Positions 16,543 through 24,949 of a stretch of DNA of 64,000 bases are shown one piece after another. Both the position numbers and the translations under genes were made by a program. Source of the DNA: Oscillibacter sp. (lineage in GTDB: Bacteria; Bacillota; Clostridia; Oscillospirales; Oscillospiraceae); the NCBI GenBank assembly GCA_017526785.1, contig JAFXQV010000027.1, positions 1-64,000 on the forward strand. Direction: 5' to 3'. The stretch's first letter is position 1; every line of letters begins with the position of its first letter. Under the pieces are notes generated by a model. It searched no databases and was not told where the DNA came from. It worked only from the letters and a program-made list of their open reading frames with translations.

Positions 16543-18756
16543 ATGAACGAGAAAACCACGGTCGACGGAACCGTGCAAAACGTGATTTTCCACAACGCCG
16601 AAAACGGCTACACGGTTCTGAAGCTGTCCACGCTGGACGGGGAGAGCGTGATAGTCGTTGGCTGTATTCCGGGTGTCGCGCCGGGGGAGGGCATGTCGGT
16701 CTCCGGCGCGTGGGAGAACCACCCGCAACACGGGCGGCAACTCCGCGCCGAAGAAGTCGAGCGGCATTTGCCCGAAGACCCGGCGGAAATCTACAGTTTT
16801 TTATCGTCGGGCGTCTGCCAAGGTCTCGGACGCGTGACCGCCCGGCGCATGGTCGAGACGTTCAAAGAAGAGACGCTGTCCGTACTCGAACAGGAGCCGG
16901 AGCGGCTGACGGTCGTCCGGGGCGTGACACTCAAAAAGGCGCGGGAGCTTTCGGAGGCGTTCCGGCAGACCATGGGACTGCGGCGGCTAATGGCGTTCCT
17001 GTCGCGCTACGAACTCCCGCCGATACTGGCCGTGCGTCTGCGGGAGCGCTACGGAGACACGGCGCTGTCGACGCTGACCGAAAATCCGTGGTTGCTGTCG
17101 ATGGACGAAAACGGCGTGTCGTTCGCGCTGACAGACCGTATCGCCATGAGCATGGGCTTCGCGCCCGACTGTGAACAGCGCGTACAGGCCGCGCTAATCT
17201 TCATGCTGAACTTTCAGGAGCGCAACGGGCATGTGTTTCTACCGGAACGGAAACTCATTGACGCCACGGCGCGACTGCTGGACTGTCCCCGCGAACTCCC
17301 CGAACGCGAGTTAGAGACGCTTATCAAACAGGGCGTCTTGGTACGGGAGGAAATCGCCAACGAAACCGCGTGCTACTTACGCCGGATGTGGGAGGCGGAG
17401 GCGTCGGCGCAAATCCGTCTGGAGGCGTTGCTGTCGGCCGCGCCGGACAGGAGCAGGCAGGCCGAACGCGTGCTATCAGAAGTCGAAGAGGCGTTAGGGG
17501 TCACGTACGCCGAACACCAGCGCGAGGCCGTACGGCTTGCGGCGCGGGAGGGCGTGTTAATTCTGACGGGCGGCCCCGGCACCGGAAAGACAACGACCGT
17601 CCGGGGCATTGTGGCGCTCTTCCAGAGAATGGGGCTTGACATGGAGCTTTCCGCGCCCACGGGACGCGCCGCGCAACGCCTCGGAGAGGTCACGGGCATG
17701 GAGGCGCAGACCGTACACCGCTTACTCGGCATGACCCGCAACGACGAAACGGGACAGGTTGTTTTCACGAAATCGGAGAAAGACCCGCTCAAAACCGACG
17801 CCGTGATTATCGACGAAATGTCGATGGTAGACTTGCCGCTGTTCTCGGCACTGTTGCGGGCGTTGCGTCCGGGTACGCGACTGGTACTCGTCGGCGACGC
17901 CGACCAGTTGCCGTCCGTGGGGGCGGGCAACGTCTTTTCCGACCTCATCCGAAGCGGGCGCGTTCAGACAGTCTTTCTCCGCGAGATTTTCCGGCAGGCG
18001 GAACAATCGGCGATTATCCGCAACGCCCACGCCGTCAACACCGGACAGCCCCCGCGACTGCTCAATGACCAAGGAGACTTTTTCTTTCTGCGCCGTCTGT
18101 CTCCCGAACAGGCTGCGGAAACGATTGTCGAACTCTGTCAGACGCGCCTGCCGCAAAACATGGGCGTCCCGTCCGAACAGATACAGGTTCTGACGCCGAC
18201 CCGGAAAGGCGTCTGTGGTACCGTGGAACTGAACCGCCGTCTACAGGAGGCCTTGAACCCCCAAAGCCCCGACAAGCGCGAACTCCGCTGGGGAGACACC
18301 CTTTTCCGCGAGGGGGACAAGGTCATGCAGACGCGCAACAATTACGACGTTGTCTGGACGCGTCCGGACAACAGTCTCGGCACGGGCATTTTCAACGGCG
18401 ACGTGGGGCAAATCCGGCAGATTGACCCGTCCGGACAGGCCATGTTGATTGACTTTGACGGCCGCGCCGCGCCGTTTTCGCCGGAAATGCTCAACGAGCT
18501 GGAACTTGCCTACGCCGTGACCGTGCACAAGGCGCAGGGCAGCGAATACCGCGCCGTGGTCATGGCGGCGGTTCCGGCGGCGCGAAGCCTCATGACGCGC
18601 GGCATACTCTACACGGCGCTGACCCGCGCCCGGGAACTCATGATACTGGTCGGCGACCCGTACGCCGTCGGGGCGATGTCGGCCAACGACTGGCAGCAGC
18701 GCCGTTATAGCGGCTTGCGCTGGCGTCTGTCCCACGGCAAAGAATCAACTCCGTGA
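16543..18756 (+). CDS. recD2: ATP-dependent DNA helicase RecD2
   Basis: RecD2 is a 5'-3' superfamily 1B helicase that acts without RecBC and is linked to repair and mismatch avoidance. The N-terminal extension (~1-320) contains an OB-like start (GTVQNVIFHNAENGYTVLKL) and helix-hairpin-helix type segments (GVCQGLGRVTARRMVETF). The helicase core shows motif I GGPGTGKTTTV at about residue 343, motif II VIIDEMSMVD, motif III LVGDADQLPSVGAG and the C-terminal VTVHKAQGSEY and LYTALTRARELMILVG. Length 737 is typical. ATG 16543 has a weak AGAGAGGA site. Confidence 0.95.
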   Translation: MNEKTTVDGTVQNVIFHNAENGYTVLKLSTLDGESVIVVGCIPGVAPGEGMSVSGAWENHPQHGRQLRAEEVERHLPEDPAEIYSFLSSGVCQGLGRVTARRMVETFKEETLSVLEQEPERLTVVRGVTLKKARELSEAFRQTMGLRRLMAFLSRYELPPILAVRLRERYGDTALSTLTENPWLLSMDENGVSFALTDRIAMSMGFAPDCEQRVQAALIFMLNFQERNGHVFLPERKLIDATARLLDCPRELPERELETLIKQGVLVREEIANETACYLRRMWEAEASAQIRLEALLSAAPDRSRQAERVLSEVEEALGVTYAEHQREAVRLAAREGVLILTGGPGTGKTTTVRGIVALFQRMGLDMELSAPTGRAAQRLGEVTGMEAQTVHRLLGMTRNDETGQVVFTKSEKDPLKTDAVIIDEMSMVDLPLFSALLRALRPGTRLVLVGDADQLPSVGAGNVFSDLIRSGRVQTVFLREIFRQAEQSAIIRNAHAVNTGQPPRLLNDQGDFFFLRRLSPEQAAETIVELCQTRLPQNMGVPSEQIQVLTPTRKGVCGTVELNRRLQEALNPQSPDKRELRWGDTLFREGDKVMQTRNNYDVVWTRPDNSLGTGIFNGDVGQIRQIDPSGQAMLIDFDGRAAPFSPEMLNELELAYAVTVHKAQGSEYRAVVMAAVPAARSLMTRGILYTALTRARELMILVGDPYAVGAMSANDWQQRRYSGLRWRLSHGKESTP

Positions 18757-18856
18757 ATCGGCCGCCCGTTTCTCCGAACGGGTACCGCGATATTCCCCGG
18801 CGCATACGCCGGATAACTCCCAAGCCGGAAACGGCGGAAAGTGAGGATATCAAACC

Positions 18857-20905
18857 ATGAAACGCAAACTTGCCGGACTGCTGGCGGCGGTTCTGCTCTG
18901 CACCTGCGCCACGGCGGCGGACAAGTCCTTTCAAGACCTGCCGTCCGGCCACTGGGCATATCAGGAAATTATGCGTGCCGTCTCCAACGGCATTATGAAC
19001 GGCCTTGGCGACGGCCGCATGAACCCCGACGGGACGCTAACATGGGCGCACTATCTGGCGATGATTAGCCGTACCTTCGCGCCGCTGTCCTACGAGGGCA
19101 AACGCGCCGCCGGAACTGACTGGCGGACAGCCGGGTATGAAGTCGCCACGGAACGCGGCTATCTGCTCCCCAATGACTTCCTCCCGGTCACGCTTGCCAC
19201 AATCGACGCGCCGATTTCCCGGCAGGACGTGGCAGTGTTGCTGTATCGTATCCTGCCCGCCGCGTCCGGCACGTATAGCGGCGGCGGCACGGGTTCCGGC
19301 TCCAATAGCGGCGGCGGCACCGTCGTGGGTTCCGGCGACGGCTTCCAAATTATTATCGGCGACGACGGCACCCTGCAAATTATCACAAATGATACGTCTA
19401 ATCCCGCGTCGCGGGCGCTGATGTCCACGCGTGACTTTCGTCAGGCCAAGGGAACGACAACCGCAGACAGTGACTATGACAACGAAATTTATCAGCCGTC
19501 GTCCGGCGGTAGTTCCACATCTTCCGCCACCCGCAAGCCCTCCACGGCTTCCGACGAAATTTATCAGCCGTCGTCCGGCGGCGGCTCCACATCCTCCGGC
19601 ACCCGCAAGCCCTCCACGGCCTCCGATGAGATTTACACGCCGTCGGGGAATGGTTCCGCCACTTCCAAACCCGTCACGCCCGCGCCGTCCGACGAGGTTT
19701 ACACCCCCGCGCCGTCGGGCGGCGGTTCCAGTAGCCAACCCTACACGCCCCCCAGTACCTACACCCCACCCACGCCCGTTGTCTCCGACCCGCCGCTCTC
19801 CGACTTCCAGCAACTGGACAGCGGATACCGGGACGCCGTGCGCCGCCTCTACGAACTGGAGATTGTCAAGGGCAAGTCGGACGGCACATTCGGCGGCGCG
19901 GACACCGTGCGGCGCTGTGACGGCGCTGTGTTGCTCATGCGGACGCTCGACGCCGTGGACAGGCTCCGCGCCGGGGAATCGGTCTCCCTTACGCTTGACC
20001 TCGTGGACGGCGACAGTAAGCCCGTCGCCGACACCATCACCGCCACGGGGCGTATCGGGCAGAGCCTCTCCGAACTGGCCAAAATTAACGCCCCCACGGG
20101 CTACAAAGTCGCCCCGCAGGACGGGGCAATCAGCGTTATCAAGAGCCGCTACGCGCTGATATTCGCGCCGCTGACGCAGGCAGAACAAGAGGAAATCGTG
20201 GCTACCGAACTGTTACAGCGCGGCCAGATAAGCTATGAGGACTACGCCGCGCTGGACTTCTGGCTAAAGAAACTCGGCGACAACGACCGGAAAAAGAAAC
20301 TGATTTTCGGCAACGAGTACACGGAGACCGTAACCGTCATGGAGGCTCCGGAACTCCCAGAAGGCGTCGAACTCCCGCCGGACGCGGAACCCGCGGAACT
20401 CGTGCCAGTGACCAAAACCGTGACGCTTACGGAAATCCGTTACGACACGGAGGAGGAAGCACAAAGCCATATGGTGAGTGTGGAAGTCCCGGTATGGAAA
20501 CTGCGCGGACAGGACAAGGTTCCCGGCACGTTAAACCTCACGGTCAACAGCGCGCTGGCGGAGGAAGTGAAAGCCATTTTCACGGAGATTTACGACGACC
20601 CGGAACAGTTCCCGATTTCGGACGGCGGCGGCTACTCGTGGCGCACCAATTCCACAAGCGAACACATTCAGGGAACCGCCATTGACTTGAACGTCGACGC
20701 GAATTTCCAAGTACGCGACGGCGGCGCAATCGTCGGCACGCACTGGACGCCCGGCGACGACCCCTACTCCATTACACCGGGCGGAAGCGTGGTACGCGCC
20801 TTCGCCGAACACGGCTGGGACTGGGGCGGCAACGCTTGGGCTGGACACTCCGACCCCACCTACGGCTACCACGACTATATGCACTTCTCCTACTTCGGCA
20901 GATAA
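18857..20905 (+). CDS. Secreted SLH-domain protein with M15 D,D-carboxypeptidase domain
   Basis: This is a cell-wall enzyme kept at the surface by S-layer homology. A signal peptide (MKRKLAGLLAAVLLCTCATA, ~20 aa) precedes an SLH repeat (FQDLPSGHWAYQEIMRA, DGRMNPDGTLT). A Ser/Thr/Pro-rich linker holds 24-residue repeats (~210-300), and a second SLH-like unit follows at ~320-370 (YRDAVRRLYELEIVKGKSDG). The C-terminal ~130 residues form an M15-type peptidase with SEHIQGTAIDLN (His and Asp zinc ligands) and HDYMHFSYFGR (third His). Family enzymes cut D-Ala-D-Ala or L-Ala-D-Glu bonds in peptidoglycan. It converges on the next gene at a shared terminator. Confidence 0.88.
   Translation: MKRKLAGLLAAVLLCTCATAADKSFQDLPSGHWAYQEIMRAVSNGIMNGLGDGRMNPDGTLTWAHYLAMISRTFAPLSYEGKRAAGTDWRTAGYEVATERGYLLPNDFLPVTLATIDAPISRQDVAVLLYRILPAASGTYSGGGTGSGSNSGGGTVVGSGDGFQIIIGDDGTLQIITNDTSNPASRALMSTRDFRQAKGTTTADSDYDNEIYQPSSGGSSTSSATRKPSTASDEIYQPSSGGGSTSSGTRKPSTASDEIYTPSGNGSATSKPVTPAPSDEVYTPAPSGGGSSSQPYTPPSTYTPPTPVVSDPPLSDFQQLDSGYRDAVRRLYELEIVKGKSDGTFGGADTVRRCDGAVLLMRTLDAVDRLRAGESVSLTLDLVDGDSKPVADTITATGRIGQSLSELAKINAPTGYKVAPQDGAISVIKSRYALIFAPLTQAEQEEIVATELLQRGQISYEDYAALDFWLKKLGDNDRKKKLIFGNEYTETVTVMEAPELPEGVELPPDAEPAELVPVTKTVTLTEIRYDTEEEAQSHMVSVEVPVWKLRGQDKVPGTLNLTVNSALAEEVKAIFTEIYDDPEQFPISDGGGYSWRTNSTSEHIQGTAIDLNVDANFQVRDGGAIVGTHWTPGDDPYSITPGGSVVRAFAEHGWDWGGNAWAGHSDPTYGYHDYMHFSYFGR
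19484..19627 (+). repeat. 72-bp tandem repeat in surface-protein linker
   Basis: Two near-identical 72-bp units (19484-19555 and 19556-19627) encode 24 residues beginning EIYQPSSGG and ending KPSTASD. A third, shortened unit starts EIYTPSG and a fourth EVYTPAP. In-frame slippage would lengthen or shorten the linker between the SLH region and the enzymatic domain. Confidence 0.85.
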
Positions 20906-20911
20906 CGCGCA

Positions 20912-20945
20912 AGCCCTCCCCGGACGACGGGGAGGGCTGTTTGCT
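20912..20945. terminator. Bidirectional terminator hairpin
   Basis: AGCCCTCCCC / GGGGAGGGCT with a 7-base loop (GGACGAC) is followed by TGTTTGCT on the plus strand. It lies between the convergent M15 gene (ends 20905) and the SLH/Ig-like gene (ends 20945), and is the classic place for a shared intrinsic terminator. The weak T-run makes its efficiency uncertain. Confidence 0.75.
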
Positions 20946-23900
20946 CAGGTCATTGCGCGGTGGAGAATCGCGGCCATTTGCAGGCGCGTCAGCGTGGCGT
21001 ACGGATTCAGATACCCGTCCTCGGTACCCTGAAAGACGCCCATTTCCACTAACGAACTCATGGCCTCCACGGCGTAGTAGGAGACGAGATAGCCGTCTTG
21101 AAACTTGGACAGGTTCGTGATGGGAGCCTCGGGAGCCTGCCCGGCGCGTTTCAGACAGCGGTACAGGTATACCGCCGCGTCCTGCCGCGTGATGGCGTCG
21201 CCGGGGTGGAAATACTGCGCGGCCTCCGTAATGCCCAACGCCCGCCCGGCGGCGATATAGGGCGTGTAGTAGAAATTGAGTTCCACGTCGTCATAACCGC
21301 CCGTGCCGGGGTAACTCGGGAAGTTGTACATACGTCCAAGCACAGTGACATACGCGCCGCGCCGCGCCGCGCCGTCCGGCTCATAGGTGGTGGGCGTGGT
21401 GCCGTTGAGGACGCTGTAGTAGCGGAAGAAGTCGACGGCGGGAACCGCCCACGCGCGGTTGGTCAGGTCGGTGAAGTAGGCGGAGCGTTCCGGGGGAAGA
21501 ACCTGTATGCGGAGAATGCCGCTGTAGACTCTGTTATGGACGTTCCGCGCCAGATAGGTAACGGTCGCGGTACCCTTGAAGCCCGCCTTGGGGAGGAAGT
21601 AGATGTCGTCGAGGGTTTCGGGGGAGTAGTCGCGGGTGGAATCGAAGGCGGAATAGAGGCCGGGAGAGGTGTAATTGAGGAGCAGTTTCCCGGACGACGG
21701 GGAGGGCGGCGTAAAGTGGATGCTGGAAACGCTGCCGATTTCCTTTTGCGCGGGGGTGATGATGTCGGCGGCGCGAATGGGAATGGCGGGGCCTCCGGTG
21801 GAGTACGGGGACGACGCGCTGGAATCGAGATTTAGTCCGGGGCGCTCGACGCGAATCAGCAAATATCCGGTGATGGACTTGCCGTCGGTGTTCCAGAGGT
21901 TGTACGGAATGCGCACTTCTCCGGAGAACGTGTCCGGGGACAGATAGTTAATGTTGGACACGAACGGCTCGGAACCCGTGCGGTAATAGAGCGTGTAGGG
22001 CGTCACGCGGTCTGCGCCGTTGTTGTAGTACAGGACGCCAGTGGATGGCAGGGTCTGGAAACTGATATGGTGAAAGTCCTGCTGTGTGGCAACCTTGCTG
22101 ATGTCGGAGAAGTCCGCGACCGACAAATAGAGGCGGTTCCCGCTCGTGGCGGACATGCGAATCAGATACGCGCCGTTTTGGGAAACGGTCATGTGAATCT
22201 CGCCGCTAAAGACAGTATTCTTGTCGGTGTTGGCGGTGAAGGGAACCTCGAAGGAGCCGGTATAATTCTTGTGCGCCACGAAGTTGATGTCCCCCAGACG
22301 ACGGACGCTGTACTCGGTTTCGCGCTCTAACGTGTTATCGCGCCCGACGTAAAACCGTCCGACGGACGTTTTGGGCAGGGAATCGAACTCCACGGAAACC
22401 AGCTCATAGCCGGTTCGTTCCTTGCATTCGTCGATGAAGTCGTCCGCGTCCAAGTGGACGCGCGCGCCGGGGCCGGTCTCATAGTGGAGGCGTTCGCGGA
22501 GTGTCTCGCTGGTGTCGGAGCCGTTGGGGTTGTTCACGGAAATGCGTACGGTTCCGGTGAAGGTCGCGCCCTCGGTGTCGCACCCGGTGAACTGGATGGA
22601 GAACGCGCCGGAGTAGGACGGATTCGGCACAAAGGCCACGTTGCTGATATTGGGGCTGTAGGTGCGGTAATAGCGCGTGCCGCCGGATACAATGTGCTCG
22701 TACACATTGGCGTCGACGTAACTGTAGTAGAGCGTCCCGTAGCGGGTGGCGGGCATGGTGAAGGTGAGGTATTGCAGGGAGCGGTTGTAGACCGACATAC
22801 TGTAGTTGAAGAAGTCCTCGGAGCGGAAATGAACGGGCGCGCCGTTGAGGGACGCGTAGGCAAGGGTATTCTCCTGCTGGCCGACGGGGACGAGTATGGA
22901 ACCCGTGAATGTCCTGTTATTGGGCGTGAAGCCGTCGTAACTGATACGAACCGTGGTATTGACATCGGCTTTCGGGACAAAGGTAATGGAGGAAATCAAA
23001 TGCGCGGCGGCCTCGACGTAATAATTCTGGTTGCTGGCGACGCCGAAGCCTGTGTCCCCCTCGGAGACGTACCCCTCGTAGAGCGTGCCGTATTTCGGGT
23101 TCACGCTGACACTGGTGATGTAGGACAACTCCTCTTCGGTCATGGTCTTGCAGATGGTTTTCAGGTCGGTCAGGTAGGAACTGAATTTCAGGATACCGTC
23201 CGTGAGCTTGGCCTCGATGGCGGCGGCCTCGTTGGCGGAGACCGACACCTCGCAGAGTACAAAGTAGCTTCCGCCCCGGCAGGTAATGGTACTGGTACCC
23301 GCGCCGACCGCGCGCACCTGCCCCCCGGAACTGTTCTGCGTCACAATGGCCACGCCTGTGTTGCTGCTGCTCCACTCCCAAGAGGGTATGGCCTGCGCGT
23401 CGCCGAACGCGGTCAGGATGAGGTTGTGCATGCCGTTGACGGTCATTTCAAGCCTGCTCTCCGAGAGCGTGACGCCGGAGACGACAACGGTACAGGTCGC
23501 GGGGTCACTGTCGCCGACTTTGGCCGTGATGGTGGTCTGCCCGGTTGCTCCCGCGGCCAGCACGATGGTGTAGCCTGTTTTCCCGGCGAGTGTCACAATG
23601 TCGGGGTTGGCGATTTCCCACTCAATTTCGGAACTGTCGGCGAGCGTGTTGGCGCGGAGACGCGCACTTGTGCCGGGTGCCAGTGTGATAGTCGCCTCGG
23701 AAAGCCCGATGGTCATAGCCGACTGCGCGTGTTCGACGTTGACCTTGCAGGAGGCTTGGTACTCCCCGACGGTGACGGTCAGCGTTGTTTCCCCGGCCTG
23801 AATGCCGCGCACGGTGCCGCCCGCCGACGTGGGGGCGACGCTGGCGATACTGCTGTCACCGCTTTTCCACTCCCAGCTTGACACGGCCACGTCCTTGCTG

Positions 23901-24886
23901 TCGCCGTAGGTAATCACCGTCACGTCGACGGACCTGCCCGCCGTGACGGTGATGGGGTCCGTGGCGAAGGCGATACCGGAAACGACAATCGTACAGGGCA
24001 TGGGGACGCCCCCGCCCGCCTGTGCCATGACCCGGGTTTCGCCCGTGGCGACGCCCGTTATTGTGACTTCCTTTCCGGTTGCCGGGGATACGGTCGCTAT
24101 CTTGGTGTCGCCCATGCTCCACTTGATATCTTCGGGGTTGGCGCTGGATTCGGCGGAAAGAGTGCCAGTCTGCCCCGGCGAGAGTACCATAGCCGTCTGC
24201 GAGAGCGTCACGTCGGCACCCGCTTCGGACTTGGCCGTGACTTGCAGGACGCTGGAAGCCTTGTACTGAACGCCGCTGGCGGTATTCTCACACCGGACAG
24301 TGACATCTCCGGCGGCTTTCGCCTCGACAGTGGCTGTGGCTCCGTCCGGCTGTACGGACGCCACGTCCGGGTTTTCGCTGACCCAGCGCCATGACGCGGC
24401 GTCCAGTTCCTTGGCCTTGCCGTACGCGGTCATGGTCAAGGTTGCCTTGTCGCCGACTTCCAGATTTTGGGTGTCGGGTTCGACCGTGATACCGGAGACC
24501 GTAATTTGGCAGGGGTCGGACTTCCGCTCGCCCACACAAGCGCGGACGTTCACTTCTCCGGCTTTGAGTCCTCTGTAAGTAATGGTGTTGTTGCCTTCGC
24601 TGTCCGTGCCGCCCTGCACGATGATACCCGTTTTGTCCGTCTCCCATGTGACGGCGGCGGCGGGCGTGACGGTGGCCGTCAGGGTTATGCGTTCGTCGGG
24701 TTCGAGAACCGCCGACGACTGGTCAAGTTTGATTTCGATACCGCTTCCGGCGTCGTCGCCCGTCCCGGTTCCGGCATTGTCACCGTTGCCGCCCTGCTCT
24801 GCGGCGTACGACGGCACCGCCGCAGACAAGAGCAGTGCCAGCGTCAGAAACAGCGAGAACAGTCTTTGATAACGTTGTTTTCGCAT
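20945..24886 (-). CDS. Large secreted Ig-like / SLH surface protein (1313 aa)
   Basis: A signal peptide (LFSLFLTLALLLSAAVPSYAAE, cleavage near residue 30) leads into about six bacterial Ig-like (Big_2-type) domains, ~45-590. Each ends with a pattern such as ASVAPTSAGGTVRGIQAGETT or VTLAGKTGYTIVLAAGATG. A second set of about five ~100-residue beta modules (~600-1120) shares the pattern YYRTYSPNISNVAFVPNPSY, then a Gly-x-Val-x-Ile strand. Three SLH repeats (~1130-1313: AYFTDLTNRAWAVPAVDFF, YIAAGRALGITEAAQYFHPG, AMSSLVEMGVFQGTEDGY) anchor it to the cell wall. ATG 24886 follows AGGAGGCTCT. A structural adhesin or S-layer-associated protein is likely. Confidence 0.88.
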   Translation of the reverse strand: MRKQRYQRLFSLFLTLALLLSAAVPSYAAEQGGNGDNAGTGTGDDAGSGIEIKLDQSSAVLEPDERITLTATVTPAAAVTWETDKTGIIVQGGTDSEGNNTITYRGLKAGEVNVRACVGERKSDPCQITVSGITVEPDTQNLEVGDKATLTMTAYGKAKELDAASWRWVSENPDVASVQPDGATATVEAKAAGDVTVRCENTASGVQYKASSVLQVTAKSEAGADVTLSQTAMVLSPGQTGTLSAESSANPEDIKWSMGDTKIATVSPATGKEVTITGVATGETRVMAQAGGGVPMPCTIVVSGIAFATDPITVTAGRSVDVTVITYGDSKDVAVSSWEWKSGDSSIASVAPTSAGGTVRGIQAGETTLTVTVGEYQASCKVNVEHAQSAMTIGLSEATITLAPGTSARLRANTLADSSEIEWEIANPDIVTLAGKTGYTIVLAAGATGQTTITAKVGDSDPATCTVVVSGVTLSESRLEMTVNGMHNLILTAFGDAQAIPSWEWSSSNTGVAIVTQNSSGGQVRAVGAGTSTITCRGGSYFVLCEVSVSANEAAAIEAKLTDGILKFSSYLTDLKTICKTMTEEELSYITSVSVNPKYGTLYEGYVSEGDTGFGVASNQNYYVEAAAHLISSITFVPKADVNTTVRISYDGFTPNNRTFTGSILVPVGQQENTLAYASLNGAPVHFRSEDFFNYSMSVYNRSLQYLTFTMPATRYGTLYYSYVDANVYEHIVSGGTRYYRTYSPNISNVAFVPNPSYSGAFSIQFTGCDTEGATFTGTVRISVNNPNGSDTSETLRERLHYETGPGARVHLDADDFIDECKERTGYELVSVEFDSLPKTSVGRFYVGRDNTLERETEYSVRRLGDINFVAHKNYTGSFEVPFTANTDKNTVFSGEIHMTVSQNGAYLIRMSATSGNRLYLSVADFSDISKVATQQDFHHISFQTLPSTGVLYYNNGADRVTPYTLYYRTGSEPFVSNINYLSPDTFSGEVRIPYNLWNTDGKSITGYLLIRVERPGLNLDSSASSPYSTGGPAIPIRAADIITPAQKEIGSVSSIHFTPPSPSSGKLLLNYTSPGLYSAFDSTRDYSPETLDDIYFLPKAGFKGTATVTYLARNVHNRVYSGILRIQVLPPERSAYFTDLTNRAWAVPAVDFFRYYSVLNGTTPTTYEPDGAARRGAYVTVLGRMYNFPSYPGTGGYDDVELNFYYTPYIAAGRALGITEAAQYFHPGDAITRQDAAVYLYRCLKRAGQAPEAPITNLSKFQDGYLVSYYAVEAMSSLVEMGVFQGTEDGYLNPYATLTRLQMAAILHRAMT

Positions 24887-24915
24887 AGAGCCTCCTTAAT
24901 TGTTCCATTGACCCG

Positions 24916-24939
24916 CCCTCCCCCGCGAACGGGGGAGGG
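24916..24939. repeat. GC-rich hairpin between two surface-protein genes
   Basis: CCCTCCCCC / GGGGGAGGG with a six-base loop lies in the 63-base gap between two minus-strand surface genes. No T-run follows on the minus strand, so it may be a processing, attenuation or stability element rather than a full stop. It shares its stem with the hairpins at 5997 and 20912. Confidence 0.7.
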
Positions 24940-24949
24940 TTTATCGGGT

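Noticed and set aside
22454..23881. 475-residue plus-strand open frame opposite the 1313-aa surface gene
   Set aside because: Shadow frame of a GC-rich repeat-bearing gene on the other strand; low-complexity Gly/Val/Asp pattern without family features.
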